Positions 33,983-42,096 of a DNA stretch of 64,000 bases are shown in pieces. This stretch comes from Microbacterium yannicii (lineage in GTDB: Bacteria; Actinomycetota; Actinomycetes; Actinomycetales; Microbacteriaceae). The position numbers were made by a program, and so were the translations under genes. The stretch is taken from positions 62,001 through 126,000 of the forward strand of contig NZ_JAMXMB010000037.1 in NCBI RefSeq assembly GCF_024055635.1. The letters are read 5' to 3'. The notes under the pieces are model-generated. The model was not told where the DNA came from, ran no database searches, and saw only the letters and a list, made by a program, of their open reading frames with translations. How positions within the stretch are numbered: position 1 is the first letter of the stretch; every line of letters begins with the position of its first letter.

Positions 33983-34950
33983 CCGCTTCGCTCGCGACGA
34001 TCGACAGATTCGCCTATCTCGACACGGCACCGCTGCAGCCGGGGGACCGCGTCCGCTTCGTGTCCCCGTCCGGTCCGGGCAATCCTGAGAGCCTCGAGCG
34101 CGCGGTCGCGTACTACCGCGACTGGGGGCTCGACGTCGTGGTCGGCGATCACGTGCTCGACCCGCATCCCCGCGCGAAGTATCTCGCCGGCGACGATGAT
34201 GCCCGTCGCCAGGATCTGGTCGACGCGTGGCTGGACCCCGACACCGCCGCTGTCGTCTGTGTGCGGGGCGGGTACGGCGCGATGCGGCTTCTCGACGGCA
34301 TCGACTGGGAGAGCATGAGGGCTGCCGCGCTGCGCCGGGACGGCCGTCCCAAGCTGCTCGCCGGCTCGTCCGACATCACCGCACTGCACGAGGCGTTCCG
34401 GGTGCATCTGGACGTTCCCACCCTGTTCTGCCCGATGCCCGGCAACGACGTGTTCCGCGACTCCGAGTTCATTAGGGAGGACGTCCGTCGCTGGCTGTTC
34501 GAGCCCTGGCGCGGGCGCGAGATCGTGGGAGCGCGTACCGAGGTGCTCGTGCCGGGCACGGCCGAAGGACGGTTCACCGGCGGCAACCTCAGCTTGCTGG
34601 CGGCCGCCATGGGCGCCGTCGAGGCGACGGTTCTGCCGACCGGCATCCTCTTCCTCGAAGACATCGACGAGGAGCCCTATCGCCTCGACGGCTACCTGGT
34701 GCAGCTCGGCCGTGCCGGGCGGCTGTCCGCCGCATCGGCTGTCGTGCTGGGCTCGTGGCACAAGTGCGGCGAGCTCGATGCGGTGCGGGCGCTCATGACC
34801 GAGATGCTGCCGCCGCTCGGGGTGCCCCTGCTGTGGGAGCAGGGCTTCGGTCACGATCCCGAGGCGCTCAGCATCCCGCTCAACGTCGACGGCACACTGG
34901 TCGCGCCGCTCGACGGCCCGGCCCGACTCACCGTGGGGGTGGAGCTATGA
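33979..34950 (+). CDS. S66 family LD-carboxypeptidase (LdcA/MccF-like)
   Basis: A 323-aa cytoplasmic peptidase. S66 enzymes cut the L-D bond at the end of murein tetrapeptides or, in MccF, of microcin-type compounds. Motifs: RFVSPSGPGNPESL at the N-terminus, VCVRGGYGAMRLLDGIDW near 93, GSSDIT with S131 as the likely nucleophile, GGNLSLLAAA near 197 (Glu region) and QGFGHDPEALSIP near 290 with the catalytic His. It is cotranscribed with the peptide importer through a GTGA overlap, which directly links imported peptides to an L,D-peptidase. A strong argument for cell-wall-peptide recycling. Confidence 0.9.
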   Translation: MTASLATIDRFAYLDTAPLQPGDRVRFVSPSGPGNPESLERAVAYYRDWGLDVVVGDHVLDPHPRAKYLAGDDDARRQDLVDAWLDPDTAAVVCVRGGYGAMRLLDGIDWESMRAAALRRDGRPKLLAGSSDITALHEAFRVHLDVPTLFCPMPGNDVFRDSEFIREDVRRWLFEPWRGREIVGARTEVLVPGTAEGRFTGGNLSLLAAAMGAVEATVLPTGILFLEDIDEEPYRLDGYLVQLGRAGRLSAASAVVLGSWHKCGELDAVRALMTEMLPPLGVPLLWEQGFGHDPEALSIPLNVDGTLVAPLDGPARLTVGVEL

Positions 34951-35789
34951 CGGCAGTGACGCTGCCGGCGCTCGATCCGAGGGTCCGCTGGTCGATCAGG
35001 ATCGTGGATGCCGCCGACGGCGGTGTTCTCGCCGAACACGCGCCCGAGCAGCAGTGCGAGACGGCGAGCGTCGGCAAGGTGTTCCTGCTCATCGACGTGG
35101 CGCGCAGGCTCGAAGCCGGCGAGCTCGACCCCGACCAGCGCATCGAGATCCCCGACGCGCATCGTGTCGCCGACTCCGGCCTGCTGTACCGCATGCGCGA
35201 CCAGCGGGTCACGGTCGACGACGCCGCGCTGCTCGTCGGCGCCGTCAGCGACAATCTCGCGACCAACGCGCTGCTGGCGCTCTGCGGCCTCGACGAGGTG
35301 CGGGCCGTGGCGCCCGGTCTCGGGTTCGCCGACACGTCGCTGCATGACTACATCCGCAACGAGCGCACGCCCGATCTGCCCTGGACCCCGTCGTACGGCA
35401 CCGCTGAAGAGCTGGCGGAGCTGATGCGCAGGCTCGGCGCCGGGGAGGTCGAGTCGCCCGCGGTGAGCGCGCGCGTGCTGGACTGGCTGGCCGCCGACAC
35501 CGACACGTCGATGGTCGCGGACGGGTTGCTGCTCGACCCGCTCGCGCATGTCGAGCCGGAGTATCAGGGCATGGTGCTGCGTCACAAGACGGGCAGCACA
35601 TCGTTCGCCCGCATCGACATCGGACACCTGACCGGCCCTGCGGCTTCGGTCGCCTATGCGGTGGCGGCGAACTGGAAGAACTCCGAGGACGACCTGCGCG
35701 CGCCGGTGCTCGACGCCATGCACGCCATCGGCGAGGAGCTGCGCGCACACGTCACCGGTCGCCGCCGGGACGACGAGAAGCTGGGCTGA
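34947..35789 (+). CDS. Class A beta-lactamase-fold serine hydrolase without signal peptide (copy 1)
   Basis: A 280-aa protein with the three penicillin-recognising motifs: S41-V-G-K44 (SxxK), S101-D-N103 and K214-T-G216. The deacylation Glu/Asn motif of true class A beta-lactamases (ExxLN) is not evident. No signal peptide is present, so it probably stays in the cytoplasm and acts as a peptidase or esterase on imported compounds and not as an antibiotic-resistance enzyme. ATGA overlap with the LdcA gene. It is a tandem paralogue of the next gene. Confidence 0.85.
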   Translation: MTAVTLPALDPRVRWSIRIVDAADGGVLAEHAPEQQCETASVGKVFLLIDVARRLEAGELDPDQRIEIPDAHRVADSGLLYRMRDQRVTVDDAALLVGAVSDNLATNALLALCGLDEVRAVAPGLGFADTSLHDYIRNERTPDLPWTPSYGTAEELAELMRRLGAGEVESPAVSARVLDWLAADTDTSMVADGLLLDPLAHVEPEYQGMVLRHKTGSTSFARIDIGHLTGPAASVAYAVAANWKNSEDDLRAPVLDAMHAIGEELRAHVTGRRRDDEKLG

Positions 35790-35801
35790 ACGGAGCACAT
35801 C

Positions 35802-36617
35802 GTGGGCATCGGATTCCAGGAGCTCGAGGAGGACGTCCCTGGGCTGAGGTTCTCGGCGCTCGCGGTCGATGTCGATTCCGGCGAGACGGTGTTCCATCAC
35901 CGCCCCGATGAGGAGCTGAACACCGCAAGTGTCGGAAAGGTGTTCCTGCTGCACCGCCTGCTCACCGAGGTCGATGAGGGCGTGCGATCGCTGGAGGAAC
36001 GCGTCACCCGGCGCCCGGTCGAGTGGATGGACAACTCGGGCCTCTGGTACCTCCTGCAGACCGACACGCTGTCGCTGTACGACGTGGCCGCGCTGATCGG
36101 CGCAGCGAGCGACAACGCCGCCACCAACACGCTCTGCCGGGTCATCGGCCTCCCCACCGTGCAGCAGCACACACGCGCCCTCGGCTATGAGCGGTCCGGC
36201 CTCGACGACATCGTCCGCTGGCCGCTGCCGCCGGGAGCGCCGCGCACGCTCTCCCACGCGACAGCCGAGGAGCTCGTGCGATTCGTCACGCGCACCGCGA
36301 CCGCGGCCGACCTCTCAGCCGCCTCCGCCGACACGCTGCAGCGCTGGCTCGGGGCCGGCATGGACCTGTCGATGGTGGCAGCCGCGTTCGGCCTCGACCC
36401 GCTCGCGCACTACTACTTCGACCGCGACGTGTGGCTGTGGAACAAGACGGGCACCATCTCGACGGTGCGTGCCGACACGGGGCTCGTGATGTCCCCCGAT
36501 CGGCGCCTCGCCTATGCGGTGCTCGCGAATTGGCCGCGCGGCGTCGATGCCCGCGATCGGGTCCTCGCTGTGATGCGCACGGCGGGTGAGGAGCTGCGCG
36601 CTCGGCTCGCGTCCTGA
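35802..36617 (+). CDS. Class A beta-lactamase-fold serine hydrolase without signal peptide (copy 2)
   Basis: A 271-aa paralogue of the preceding gene, 12 bases downstream. S43-V-G-K46, S103-D-N105 and K215-T-G217 are intact and the spacing matches copy 1. N-terminal residues are polar with no export signal. The start is GTG 35802 with CGGAG upstream. Last gene of the importer operon. The pair may have split specificity, for example for D,D- and L,D-type bonds, but nothing in the sequence proves this. Confidence 0.85.
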   Translation: MGIGFQELEEDVPGLRFSALAVDVDSGETVFHHRPDEELNTASVGKVFLLHRLLTEVDEGVRSLEERVTRRPVEWMDNSGLWYLLQTDTLSLYDVAALIGAASDNAATNTLCRVIGLPTVQQHTRALGYERSGLDDIVRWPLPPGAPRTLSHATAEELVRFVTRTATAADLSAASADTLQRWLGAGMDLSMVAAAFGLDPLAHYYFDRDVWLWNKTGTISTVRADTGLVMSPDRRLAYAVLANWPRGVDARDRVLAVMRTAGEELRARLAS

Positions 36618-36806
36618 CCAGAACCCCTCGGTCGGCGCGGACGGATTCGGGATGCCGCCCCACGCGGACCTGCGGACATCCGACCCTCACGTCTGTCAGG
36701 GGGTCTGGCAGTACCCGTCCCACGGGGGTCTCCCGTCCACGCCCTCGCAGGAGTGAGATGGAAGATGCCGCGGGCGATCGTCCCGGGCGCACGCGAGGAG
36801 GAAGCC

Positions 36807-37787
36807 ATGCACACCAGAAAGCTCGGCCAGGGTCTCGAGGTCTCGGCGATCGGCATCGGCGCGATGGGGATGTCGATGAGCTACGGTCCCAACCCCGGCG
36901 ACCGTGACGACATGATCGCCGTGCTCCGCTACGCGGTCGACCACGGCGTCACGTTCATCGACACCGCCGAGGTGTACGGGCCGTACGACAACGAGGTGCT
37001 CGTGGGTGAGGCGATCGCCCCGATCCGCGACCAGGTCGTCGTGGCCACGAAGTTCGGGTGGAACATCGTCGACGGCAGCATGCAGGGCACGGACTCGCGG
37101 CCCGAGCAGATCCGCCGCGTCGCCGACGCGTCGCTGCAGCGACTCGGCGTCGAGGCGATCGACCTGTTCTACCAGCACCGCGTCGACCCCGACGTGCCGA
37201 TCGAGGACGTTGCGGGCACCGTCGGCGAGCTCGTCGCGGCGGGCAAGGTGAAGCATTTCGGGCTGTCCGAAGCGGGCGCCGGGACGATCCGGCGTGCTCA
37301 TGCGGTGTTCCCCGTGACGGCCGTGCAGAGCGAGTACTCGCTGTGGACCCGCGACCCCGAGCCGGAGGTGCTGCCTACGTGCGTCGAGCTCGGCATCGGG
37401 TTCGTGCCGTTCAGCCCGCTGGGCAAGGGATTCCTGACGGGCACCGTCTCGGCAGACTCGACGTTCGGCCCCGATGAGATCCGCGGCCGGGTGCCCCGTT
37501 TCCAGGCCGAGAACCTGCGGGCCAACCAGGCGATCGTCGACGGTGTGCGCGACGTCGCCGCGGCACGCGGGGCGACGCCCGGCCAGGTGGCCCTTGCGTG
37601 GCTGCTGTCGCGGCATCCGTTCGTCGTCCCCATCCCGGGAACCCGCCGGCGCGAGCGCGTCGACGAGAACGCCGGGGCGGCCGCCGTGCCGCTCTCGGCG
37701 GACGACGTCGCCGCGCTGGACGCGCTGGGCGCGGTCGTCGCCGGCAACCGCTACGACGACGGCGGCATGGCGATGGTGGGTCTCTGA
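36807..37787 (+). CDS. Aldo/keto reductase
   Basis: A 326-aa NADPH-dependent TIM-barrel reductase. The tetrad D52, Y57, K82 and H124 is visible in FIDTAEVYGPYDNE, ATKFGW and YQHRVD. AIGIGAMGMSMSYG at the start and the cofactor stretch IPGTRRRERVDENAGA near 285 match the AKR13-like bacterial group. A GAGGAGG element precedes ATG 36807. Convergent with an MmyB-type regulator, a common pairing in actinobacteria, so that regulator may control it. Substrate unknown (aldehyde or ketone detoxification is likely). Confidence 0.88.
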   Translation: MHTRKLGQGLEVSAIGIGAMGMSMSYGPNPGDRDDMIAVLRYAVDHGVTFIDTAEVYGPYDNEVLVGEAIAPIRDQVVVATKFGWNIVDGSMQGTDSRPEQIRRVADASLQRLGVEAIDLFYQHRVDPDVPIEDVAGTVGELVAAGKVKHFGLSEAGAGTIRRAHAVFPVTAVQSEYSLWTRDPEPEVLPTCVELGIGFVPFSPLGKGFLTGTVSADSTFGPDEIRGRVPRFQAENLRANQAIVDGVRDVAAARGATPGQVALAWLLSRHPFVVPIPGTRRRERVDENAGAAAVPLSADDVAALDALGAVVAGNRYDDGGMAMVGL

Positions 37788-37829
37788 AGACCGCGGCTCT
37801 CTGAAGAGTGCGGGAACGGATGCCGGCGG

Positions 37830-38744
37830 TCAGCGTGCCGTCGCGGCGGCTGCGGCATCCGTCCCCGCCGCTGTCGCATCGCGGGCGGCGAACTCGGCAG
37901 CCTGAGTGACCGCCCACGACGCCAGCAGCTTGAGGGCATCCGCCGACGACGAGTTCATCGGCGCGGTGTAGACGTTCAGCACGAGGCCCGGTTCGCTGGG
38001 CAGGTCCATGGACTCGTAGTTCAGATCGAGGTCTCCGACCACCGGATGGTGCAGGCGCTTCAGGCCGCTGCGGTGGAACTTCACGTCGCGCGACGCCCAC
38101 CGCTCGCGGAACAGCTCACTCTGCGTCGACAGCTCTCCGACCAGCCGGATGAGGTCGGGGTCATGCGGGTTGCGGCCGGCCTCCATCCGCAGCATCGCGG
38201 CGGAGTCGTGGGTGATCTGGTCGTAGTCGCGCCAGAACTCGCGGGCCGCCGGATTGAGGTACGCGAAGCGCGTGGTGTTGACCGGCCGGCGTGGGTCGTC
38301 GAAGACGGGGGAGTACAGCGCGCGGGCCAGGAGGTTCGCGGCGATGATGTCGTGCCGGCCGTTGCGGACCCAGGCCGGCGCCTCGGTGATCGCATCGAGC
38401 ACCTGCATGACGGCGGGGCGCACGGTCGACGCCGCACGTCGGGCGGGCTTGCGGGCGGGGCCTGCGGCGCGGGCGAGGTCGAACAGATACTGGCGCTCCG
38501 CCTCGTCGAGCCGGAGGGTGCGGGCGACCGCGTCCAGCACGCCCTCCGATGCGCCGGCGAGATTGCCGCGCTCGAGCCGCACGTAGTAGTCCACCGAGAC
38601 GCCGGCGAGCATCGCCACCTCTTCGCGGCGCAGCCCGGCGACACGGCGGTTGCCGCCGTACGCGGGGAGCCCTGCCTGCTCGGGGGTGAGCCGGGCCCGA
38701 CGCGAGCTCAGGAACTCCTTCACCTCGGCACGAATGTCAGCCAT
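37830..38744 (-). CDS. XRE-family regulator with MmyB-like ligand-binding domain (paralogue)
   Basis: A 304-aa paralogue of the regulator at 7392. HTH at about 30-65 (RRVAGLRREEVAMLAGVSVD, then YYVRLERG) and MmyB domain at about 105-275 (FAYLNPAAREFWRDYDQITH, ELFRERWASRDVKFH). The ATG at 38744 appears leaderless, with TAGCGT about 6 bases upstream and no ribosome-binding site. It is convergent with the aldo/keto reductase and divergent from the riboswitch-led transporter. A low-complexity Ala/Thr-rich tail ends the protein. Confidence 0.86.
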   Translation of the reverse strand: MADIRAEVKEFLSSRRARLTPEQAGLPAYGGNRRVAGLRREEVAMLAGVSVDYYVRLERGNLAGASEGVLDAVARTLRLDEAERQYLFDLARAAGPARKPARRAASTVRPAVMQVLDAITEAPAWVRNGRHDIIAANLLARALYSPVFDDPRRPVNTTRFAYLNPAAREFWRDYDQITHDSAAMLRMEAGRNPHDPDLIRLVGELSTQSELFRERWASRDVKFHRSGLKRLHHPVVGDLDLNYESMDLPSEPGLVLNVYTAPMNSSSADALKLLASWAVTQAAEFAARDATAAGTDAAAAATAR

Positions 38745-38827
38745 GAGTCCACGCTAGGCCGCGCGGAGCCCCCGTGACAGGCTCTGCGCGTGCCCCTCGG
38801 GTACCCCGGCGCGCAATGTCGGGGTGC

Positions 38828-38979
38828 TACGGTGTGCGCGATAGCGCCTAGGGTTCCGGAGTCTCGGCTCGCCTGGTCCGAGCGGCGCCACGACATGCCG
38901 CCCGCGCGGCAGGTCGTCATCTGACAGGACAAAAGCCCGGAGGACCCGGTTCGTCGCGCCCGCGGCGAAGGAAAGGTCC
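38828..38979 (+). promoter_or_regulatory. ykkC-class riboswitch in the leader of the EamA transporter gene
   Basis: The leader carries the ykkC core almost letter for letter: CTAGGGTTCCG at 38848-38858, CTGGTCCGAG at 38873-38882, and GGACAAAAGCCCGG at 38927-38940. GCGCC (38844-38848) can pair with GGCGC (38884-38888) as P1, and a GC-rich hairpin fills 38890-38917. TACGGT (38828-38833) is a possible -10. Just after the aptamer GGACC (38942-38946) can pair with GGTCC (38975-38979), which overlaps the ribosome-binding GAAAGG, suggesting translational control. ykkC RNAs sense guanidine, ppGpp, PRPP or ADP/dNDP depending on subtype; I cannot set the ligand by eye. Confidence 0.85.
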
Positions 38980-38982
38980 GCC

Positions 38983-39846
38983 GTGTCGCCGCTCGCCCTC
39001 CTGCTCGTCCTGTCCGCCGCGGTCGCCCACGCGTCGTGGAACGTGATCGCCCACGGAGCCAGTCGCTCCGGGCTGCCGTTCCTGTGGGCCGGGTCGGTGG
39101 TGAGCACCGCGCTGTGGTTGCCGGTGGTGCCGCTCACGGGCGGGCTCGGGGGCGGTGAGCTGTACGGATTCGCCCTCGGGGTGGGGGTGTCGGCGGTGCT
39201 GCACGTCGGGTACATGCTCGTGCTGCAGCGCGGCTACGCGGTCGGCAACCTCTCCGCCGTGTACGCGACAGCTCGGGGGAGCGGCCCGCTCATCACCGTC
39301 ATCGTCGCCATCGTCGCACTCGGTGAGCGGCTCTCGCCCCCGGCCCTCGTCGGCGTCGTCGCGATCATCGCCGGCGTCGTCGGCATCGGCTTCATCGATC
39401 GCGGTGCCGTCACCACCGGCCGGCGGATCGATCCGGCGATCGTCTTCGGGCTCCTCACGGGTGCGGCGATCGCCGCCTACACGCTGTGGGATGCCCAGGC
39501 CCTGCGCACCTGGAGCATCTCTCCCGTCGCGTTCATGGTCGGCTGCACCGCCCTGGAGGTGCCGATGTTCGCCGCCCTTCTGGGGCGGCGGCTCCCCGAG
39601 GGCCTGAGGATGCTGCGCACCGACTGGCGGCGACTGCTCGTGTTCGGCATCCTTTCCCCGCTGTCGTACATCCTCGTTCTGGCGGCGGTGACGATCGCGC
39701 CGGTGTCGATCGTCGCTCCGATGCGCGAAGTCAGCGTCGTGCTGGTCAGTCTGTTCGGCGCCTTCGTGCTGCGCGAGGCGCGCCCGGGCGCACGCCTGGT
39801 CGCGTCGGCGGTGGTGGTCGCCGGGATCGCGCTGCTCGCGGTGTGA
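38983..39846 (+). CDS. EamA/DMT-family transporter
   Basis: A 287-aa membrane protein with about ten helices and two EamA repeats. LSAAVAHASWNVIAHGASRS opens the first; ATARGSGPLITVIVAIVALGERLSP ends it; AAIAAYTLWDAQAL and APMREVSVVLVSLFGAFVLRE mark the second. The start is GTG 38983 with GAAAGG upstream. A ykkC-class riboswitch precedes it, so it is likely an exporter of the ligand or a related small compound (guanidine is the first candidate; the usual guanidine exporters are SMR and MATE types). Monocistronic. Confidence 0.86.
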   Translation: MSPLALLLVLSAAVAHASWNVIAHGASRSGLPFLWAGSVVSTALWLPVVPLTGGLGGGELYGFALGVGVSAVLHVGYMLVLQRGYAVGNLSAVYATARGSGPLITVIVAIVALGERLSPPALVGVVAIIAGVVGIGFIDRGAVTTGRRIDPAIVFGLLTGAAIAAYTLWDAQALRTWSISPVAFMVGCTALEVPMFAALLGRRLPEGLRMLRTDWRRLLVFGILSPLSYILVLAAVTIAPVSIVAPMREVSVVLVSLFGAFVLREARPGARLVASAVVVAGIALLAV

Positions 39847-39883
39847 CCGCAGCGTCAGGCGCTGCCGAGGGGGCGCACGTAGG

Positions 39884-40078
39884 CCTTCGACAGGCTCCGG
39901 GACCGGGCTTCGACAGGCTCGGGGACCGGGCCTTCGACAGGCTCAGGGACCGGGCCTTCGACAGGCTCAGGGACCGGGCCTTCGACAGGCTCGGGGAGCG
40001 GGCCCTTCGACAGGCTTGGGGAGCGGGCCCTTCGACAGGCTCGGGGAGCGGGTCCTTCGACAGGCTCGGGGAGCGGTG
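39884..40078 (+). repeat. Tandem 24-bp repeat, 8 copies (CTTCGACAGGCTCNGGGANCGGG)
   Basis: Eight imperfect copies of a 23-25-bp unit (CCTTCGACAGGCTCAGGGACC and variants; later copies have GGGAGCGGG) lie head to tail in the gap between the transporter and polymerase genes. The unit is a weak hairpin (CCCT/AGGG arms). Related sequence is seen at 41343-41380. Probably an extragenic repeat family with a transcription-end or nucleoid role; unproved. Confidence 0.85.
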
Positions 40079-40098
40079 GGTGCGCACCGCCGCGTACA

Positions 40099-41199
40099 TC
40101 ACCACCCGCTGCGGGTCGGCGTGTGGCCCTCGCGGGCGTCGTCCGGCATCGCCATCTCGGCGCGCACGCCGAGCAGGCGGATCGGGCGGCCGGGCTCGAT
40201 CTTCGCGACGAGCTCGAGGGTGCGCGCCAGCACGACGGCGCGCTCGGCGGTCGAGGGGATCTTCTTCGTGAAGGTCTTGGTGAGGAACGGCGCGTAGCGC
40301 ACCTTGAGTCCGAGGCCCACGACCGGACGGTCGTCGGCCGCGACCTCGTCGAGCACCTGGTCGAGCAGGCTCCGGGCGGCCGCCTCGATCTCGGCAGGAT
40401 CGACGATGTCGGCCTGGAACGTGGTCTCCTTGCTGTGTCCGCGGGCGACCCAGGGCGTGTCGTCGACGACGGCCGAGCCGTCGCCGCGACCGAGCTGCCG
40501 GTACCAGAGGCCCATCCGTGGCCCGAACTCGGCGGTCAGGGCGGCCTCGTCGGCGACGGCGAGCTCGGCGACCGTGCGGATGCCGAGCAGGGCGAGCCGC
40601 TTCGACACCTTGGAACCGACGCCCCAGAGCTCGATCGTCGGACGCTCGCCCATCACCTCGAGCCAGTTGTCGGCGGTCAGCCGGAAGGTGCCGCGCGGCT
40701 TGCCGAAGCCCGTCGCCACCTTGGCGCGTACGAGCGTGTCGCCGATGCCGACGGAGCAGTGCAACCGCGTGCGGTCGAGCACCTCCTGCTGCAGGCGGCG
40801 CGCGTACGCTTCGGGGTCGGCGGTCTCGGTGCCGACGAACGCCTCATCCCAGCCGAGCACCTGCACGACGGCGCCCGGCTGGTCGCGCAGGGTCGCCATG
40901 ACCTGCTCCGATGCGGCAAGGTACAGCGGTGCGTCGACCGGCAGGATGACGGCATCCGGAACCTTCCGCGCCGCGATGCGCAGCGGCATGCCCGACCCGA
41001 CTCCGAACTCGCGCGCCTCGTACGACGCGGTCGAGACCACGGCGCGTTCCGTGGGATCCCCTCGCCCGCCGACGATGACCGGCTTGCCCGCGAGCTCCGG
41101 CCGGCGCAGCACCTCTACCGCTGCGATGAACTGGTCGAGGTCGACGTGCAGCACCCACGGTCTGACCGCGGGAGTCGGCACCGCGGCATCCGCATTCAT
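40099..41199 (-). CDS. dinB: DNA polymerase IV (Y-family)
   Basis: A 366-aa error-prone translesion polymerase. The catalytic acidic residues D20 (LHVDLDQF) and D118-E119 (GWDEAF) are visible; the second motif reads GWDEAFVG instead of the common SIDEAYLD, a variation seen in actinobacterial DinB2-type enzymes. PVIVGGRGDPTERAVVSTASYEAR (in part), CSVGIGDTLVRAKVATGFGKP and the little-finger segment KVRYAPFLTKTFTKKIPS complete the fold. ATG 41199 chosen. The 3' end lies next to the tandem repeat. No LexA-type site is visible upstream. Confidence 0.9.
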   Translation of the reverse strand: MNADAAVPTPAVRPWVLHVDLDQFIAAVEVLRRPELAGKPVIVGGRGDPTERAVVSTASYEAREFGVGSGMPLRIAARKVPDAVILPVDAPLYLAASEQVMATLRDQPGAVVQVLGWDEAFVGTETADPEAYARRLQQEVLDRTRLHCSVGIGDTLVRAKVATGFGKPRGTFRLTADNWLEVMGERPTIELWGVGSKVSKRLALLGIRTVAELAVADEAALTAEFGPRMGLWYRQLGRGDGSAVVDDTPWVARGHSKETTFQADIVDPAEIEAAARSLLDQVLDEVAADDRPVVGLGLKVRYAPFLTKTFTKKIPSTAERAVVLARTLELVAKIEPGRPIRLLGVRAEMAMPDDAREGHTPTRSGW

Positions 41200-41286
41200 G
41201 ACCCCGCCTCTCGCGACCGGTGCATGCCCCGAGACTAGGCGGGATCGCCGACAGAGCGCAGGTGCCTGCACCCGGGCGGGTTCCGG

Positions 41287-41380
41287 TTCGTCTCGCCGGC
41301 GCTCGCTCAGCGACCGGGCCTGGGGGAGTGAGACTCCGAGATCGGTCCCTGAGCGAGGGAGCGCCAGCGACCGAGACGAA
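41287..41380. repeat. Imperfect inverted repeat between polymerase and TetR genes
   Basis: TTCGTCTCG (41287-41295) pairs with CGAGACGAA (41372-41380), continuing imperfectly through GCTCGCTCAG and CTGAGCGAG. The right arm begins GGTCCCTGAGCGAG, similar to the reverse of the tandem repeat unit, so both belong to one family of extragenic palindromes. It probably ends the leftward TetR transcript. Confidence 0.6.
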
Positions 41381-41406
41381 GGGCGCGACCGTAAACCGCC
41401 GGCGGC

Positions 41407-41979
41407 TCAGTCCAGGGTCGCGATGAGGCGCTCGGCGGCGGTGCGCGCGGTCGCCGTGCCCGTCGCCGCCGAGGCGATGTCGCTCAGGAACACGTTGTGC
41501 AGCGCGATGCCGACGACGCCGTAGGCCACCGAGGCGCATGCGGCGGCATCGGCGGCGGGGTGCTCGGCGGCCAGCAGTTCGGCGAGTGCGTGGTGTGTCC
41601 CCTGATAGGCGGATACGAGCAGTCCGGCGAGCACGGGGTCGGTGCGGGCGGCCTCGACGAAACCGAGCACGACGGCGTTCTCGTTGCCGGGCGACGCGAA
41701 CTCGTCGCCGAAGAGGAAGTCGAGGGCGTGCGCGACATCGCTCGTTCCCGCGGGGAGCATCGAGTCGCCCTCGGCGTCTTCGTAGTAGAACCGGCGGGCG
41801 CTCTCGCGCAGCAGCTCCTCGCGATTGCCGACGAAGTGCCGCACGTGCCCTCGCGACATGCCGGCCTCTTCGGCGATGCGCTCGAGGCTGGCTCCGGTGA
41901 TGCCGTGGGCGGCGATCGTGCGGATCGTCGCGTCGACGATCTGCTGCGTGCGCTCCTCGGCGACGGACGGTCGAGCCAT
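41407..41979 (-). CDS. TetR/AcrR family transcriptional regulator
   Basis: A 190-aa regulator. HTH at about 10-55 (QQIVDATIRTIAAHGITGAS, then LERIAEEAGMSRGHVRHFV), with C-terminal TetR_C-like helices. AAGGAGG before the ATG is an excellent ribosome-binding site. Divergent from the CocE-like hydrolase; a perfect 16-bp inverted repeat lies between them, so it likely represses the hydrolase/DUF3237 operon and itself. The inducer is unknown. Confidence 0.9.
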   Translation of the reverse strand: MARPSVAEERTQQIVDATIRTIAAHGITGASLERIAEEAGMSRGHVRHFVGNREELLRESARRFYYEDAEGDSMLPAGTSDVAHALDFLFGDEFASPGNENAVVLGFVEAARTDPVLAGLLVSAYQGTHHALAELLAAEHPAADAAACASVAYGVVGIALHNVFLSDIASAATGTATARTAAERLIATLD

Positions 41980-42027
41980 CGAAACCTCCTTCTCGCACCA
42001 TAGTGCGTACGATGACAGTTTATTGTC

Positions 42028-42065
42028 TAGTCAGACTTGACTAACAACAGTGAGATCCCTACCGT
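42028..42065. promoter_or_regulatory. TAGTCA-N4-TGACTA operator with promoter of the CocE-like operon
   Basis: The perfect inverted repeat TAGTCA-GACT-TGACTA (42028-42043) overlaps a good promoter: TTGACT at 42037-42042, a 17-base spacer and TACCGT at 42060-42065. A repressor bound here would block the -35. The divergent TetR gene product is the natural candidate. Confidence 0.65.
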
Positions 42066-42096
42066 TGCTCTCAACCCGCTCGCAGAGGAGTCGTCT

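Noticed and set aside
34947..36617. Antibiotic-resistance beta-lactamases.
   Set aside because: No signal peptide, no evident class A deacylation motif, and peptide-recycling context.
39884..40078. Tandem repeat as a CRISPR array or as a coding repeat (FDRLRDRAFDR).
   Set aside because: No unique spacers, units are directly joined, no cas genes; the frame reads through only because the unit length is near a multiple of three.
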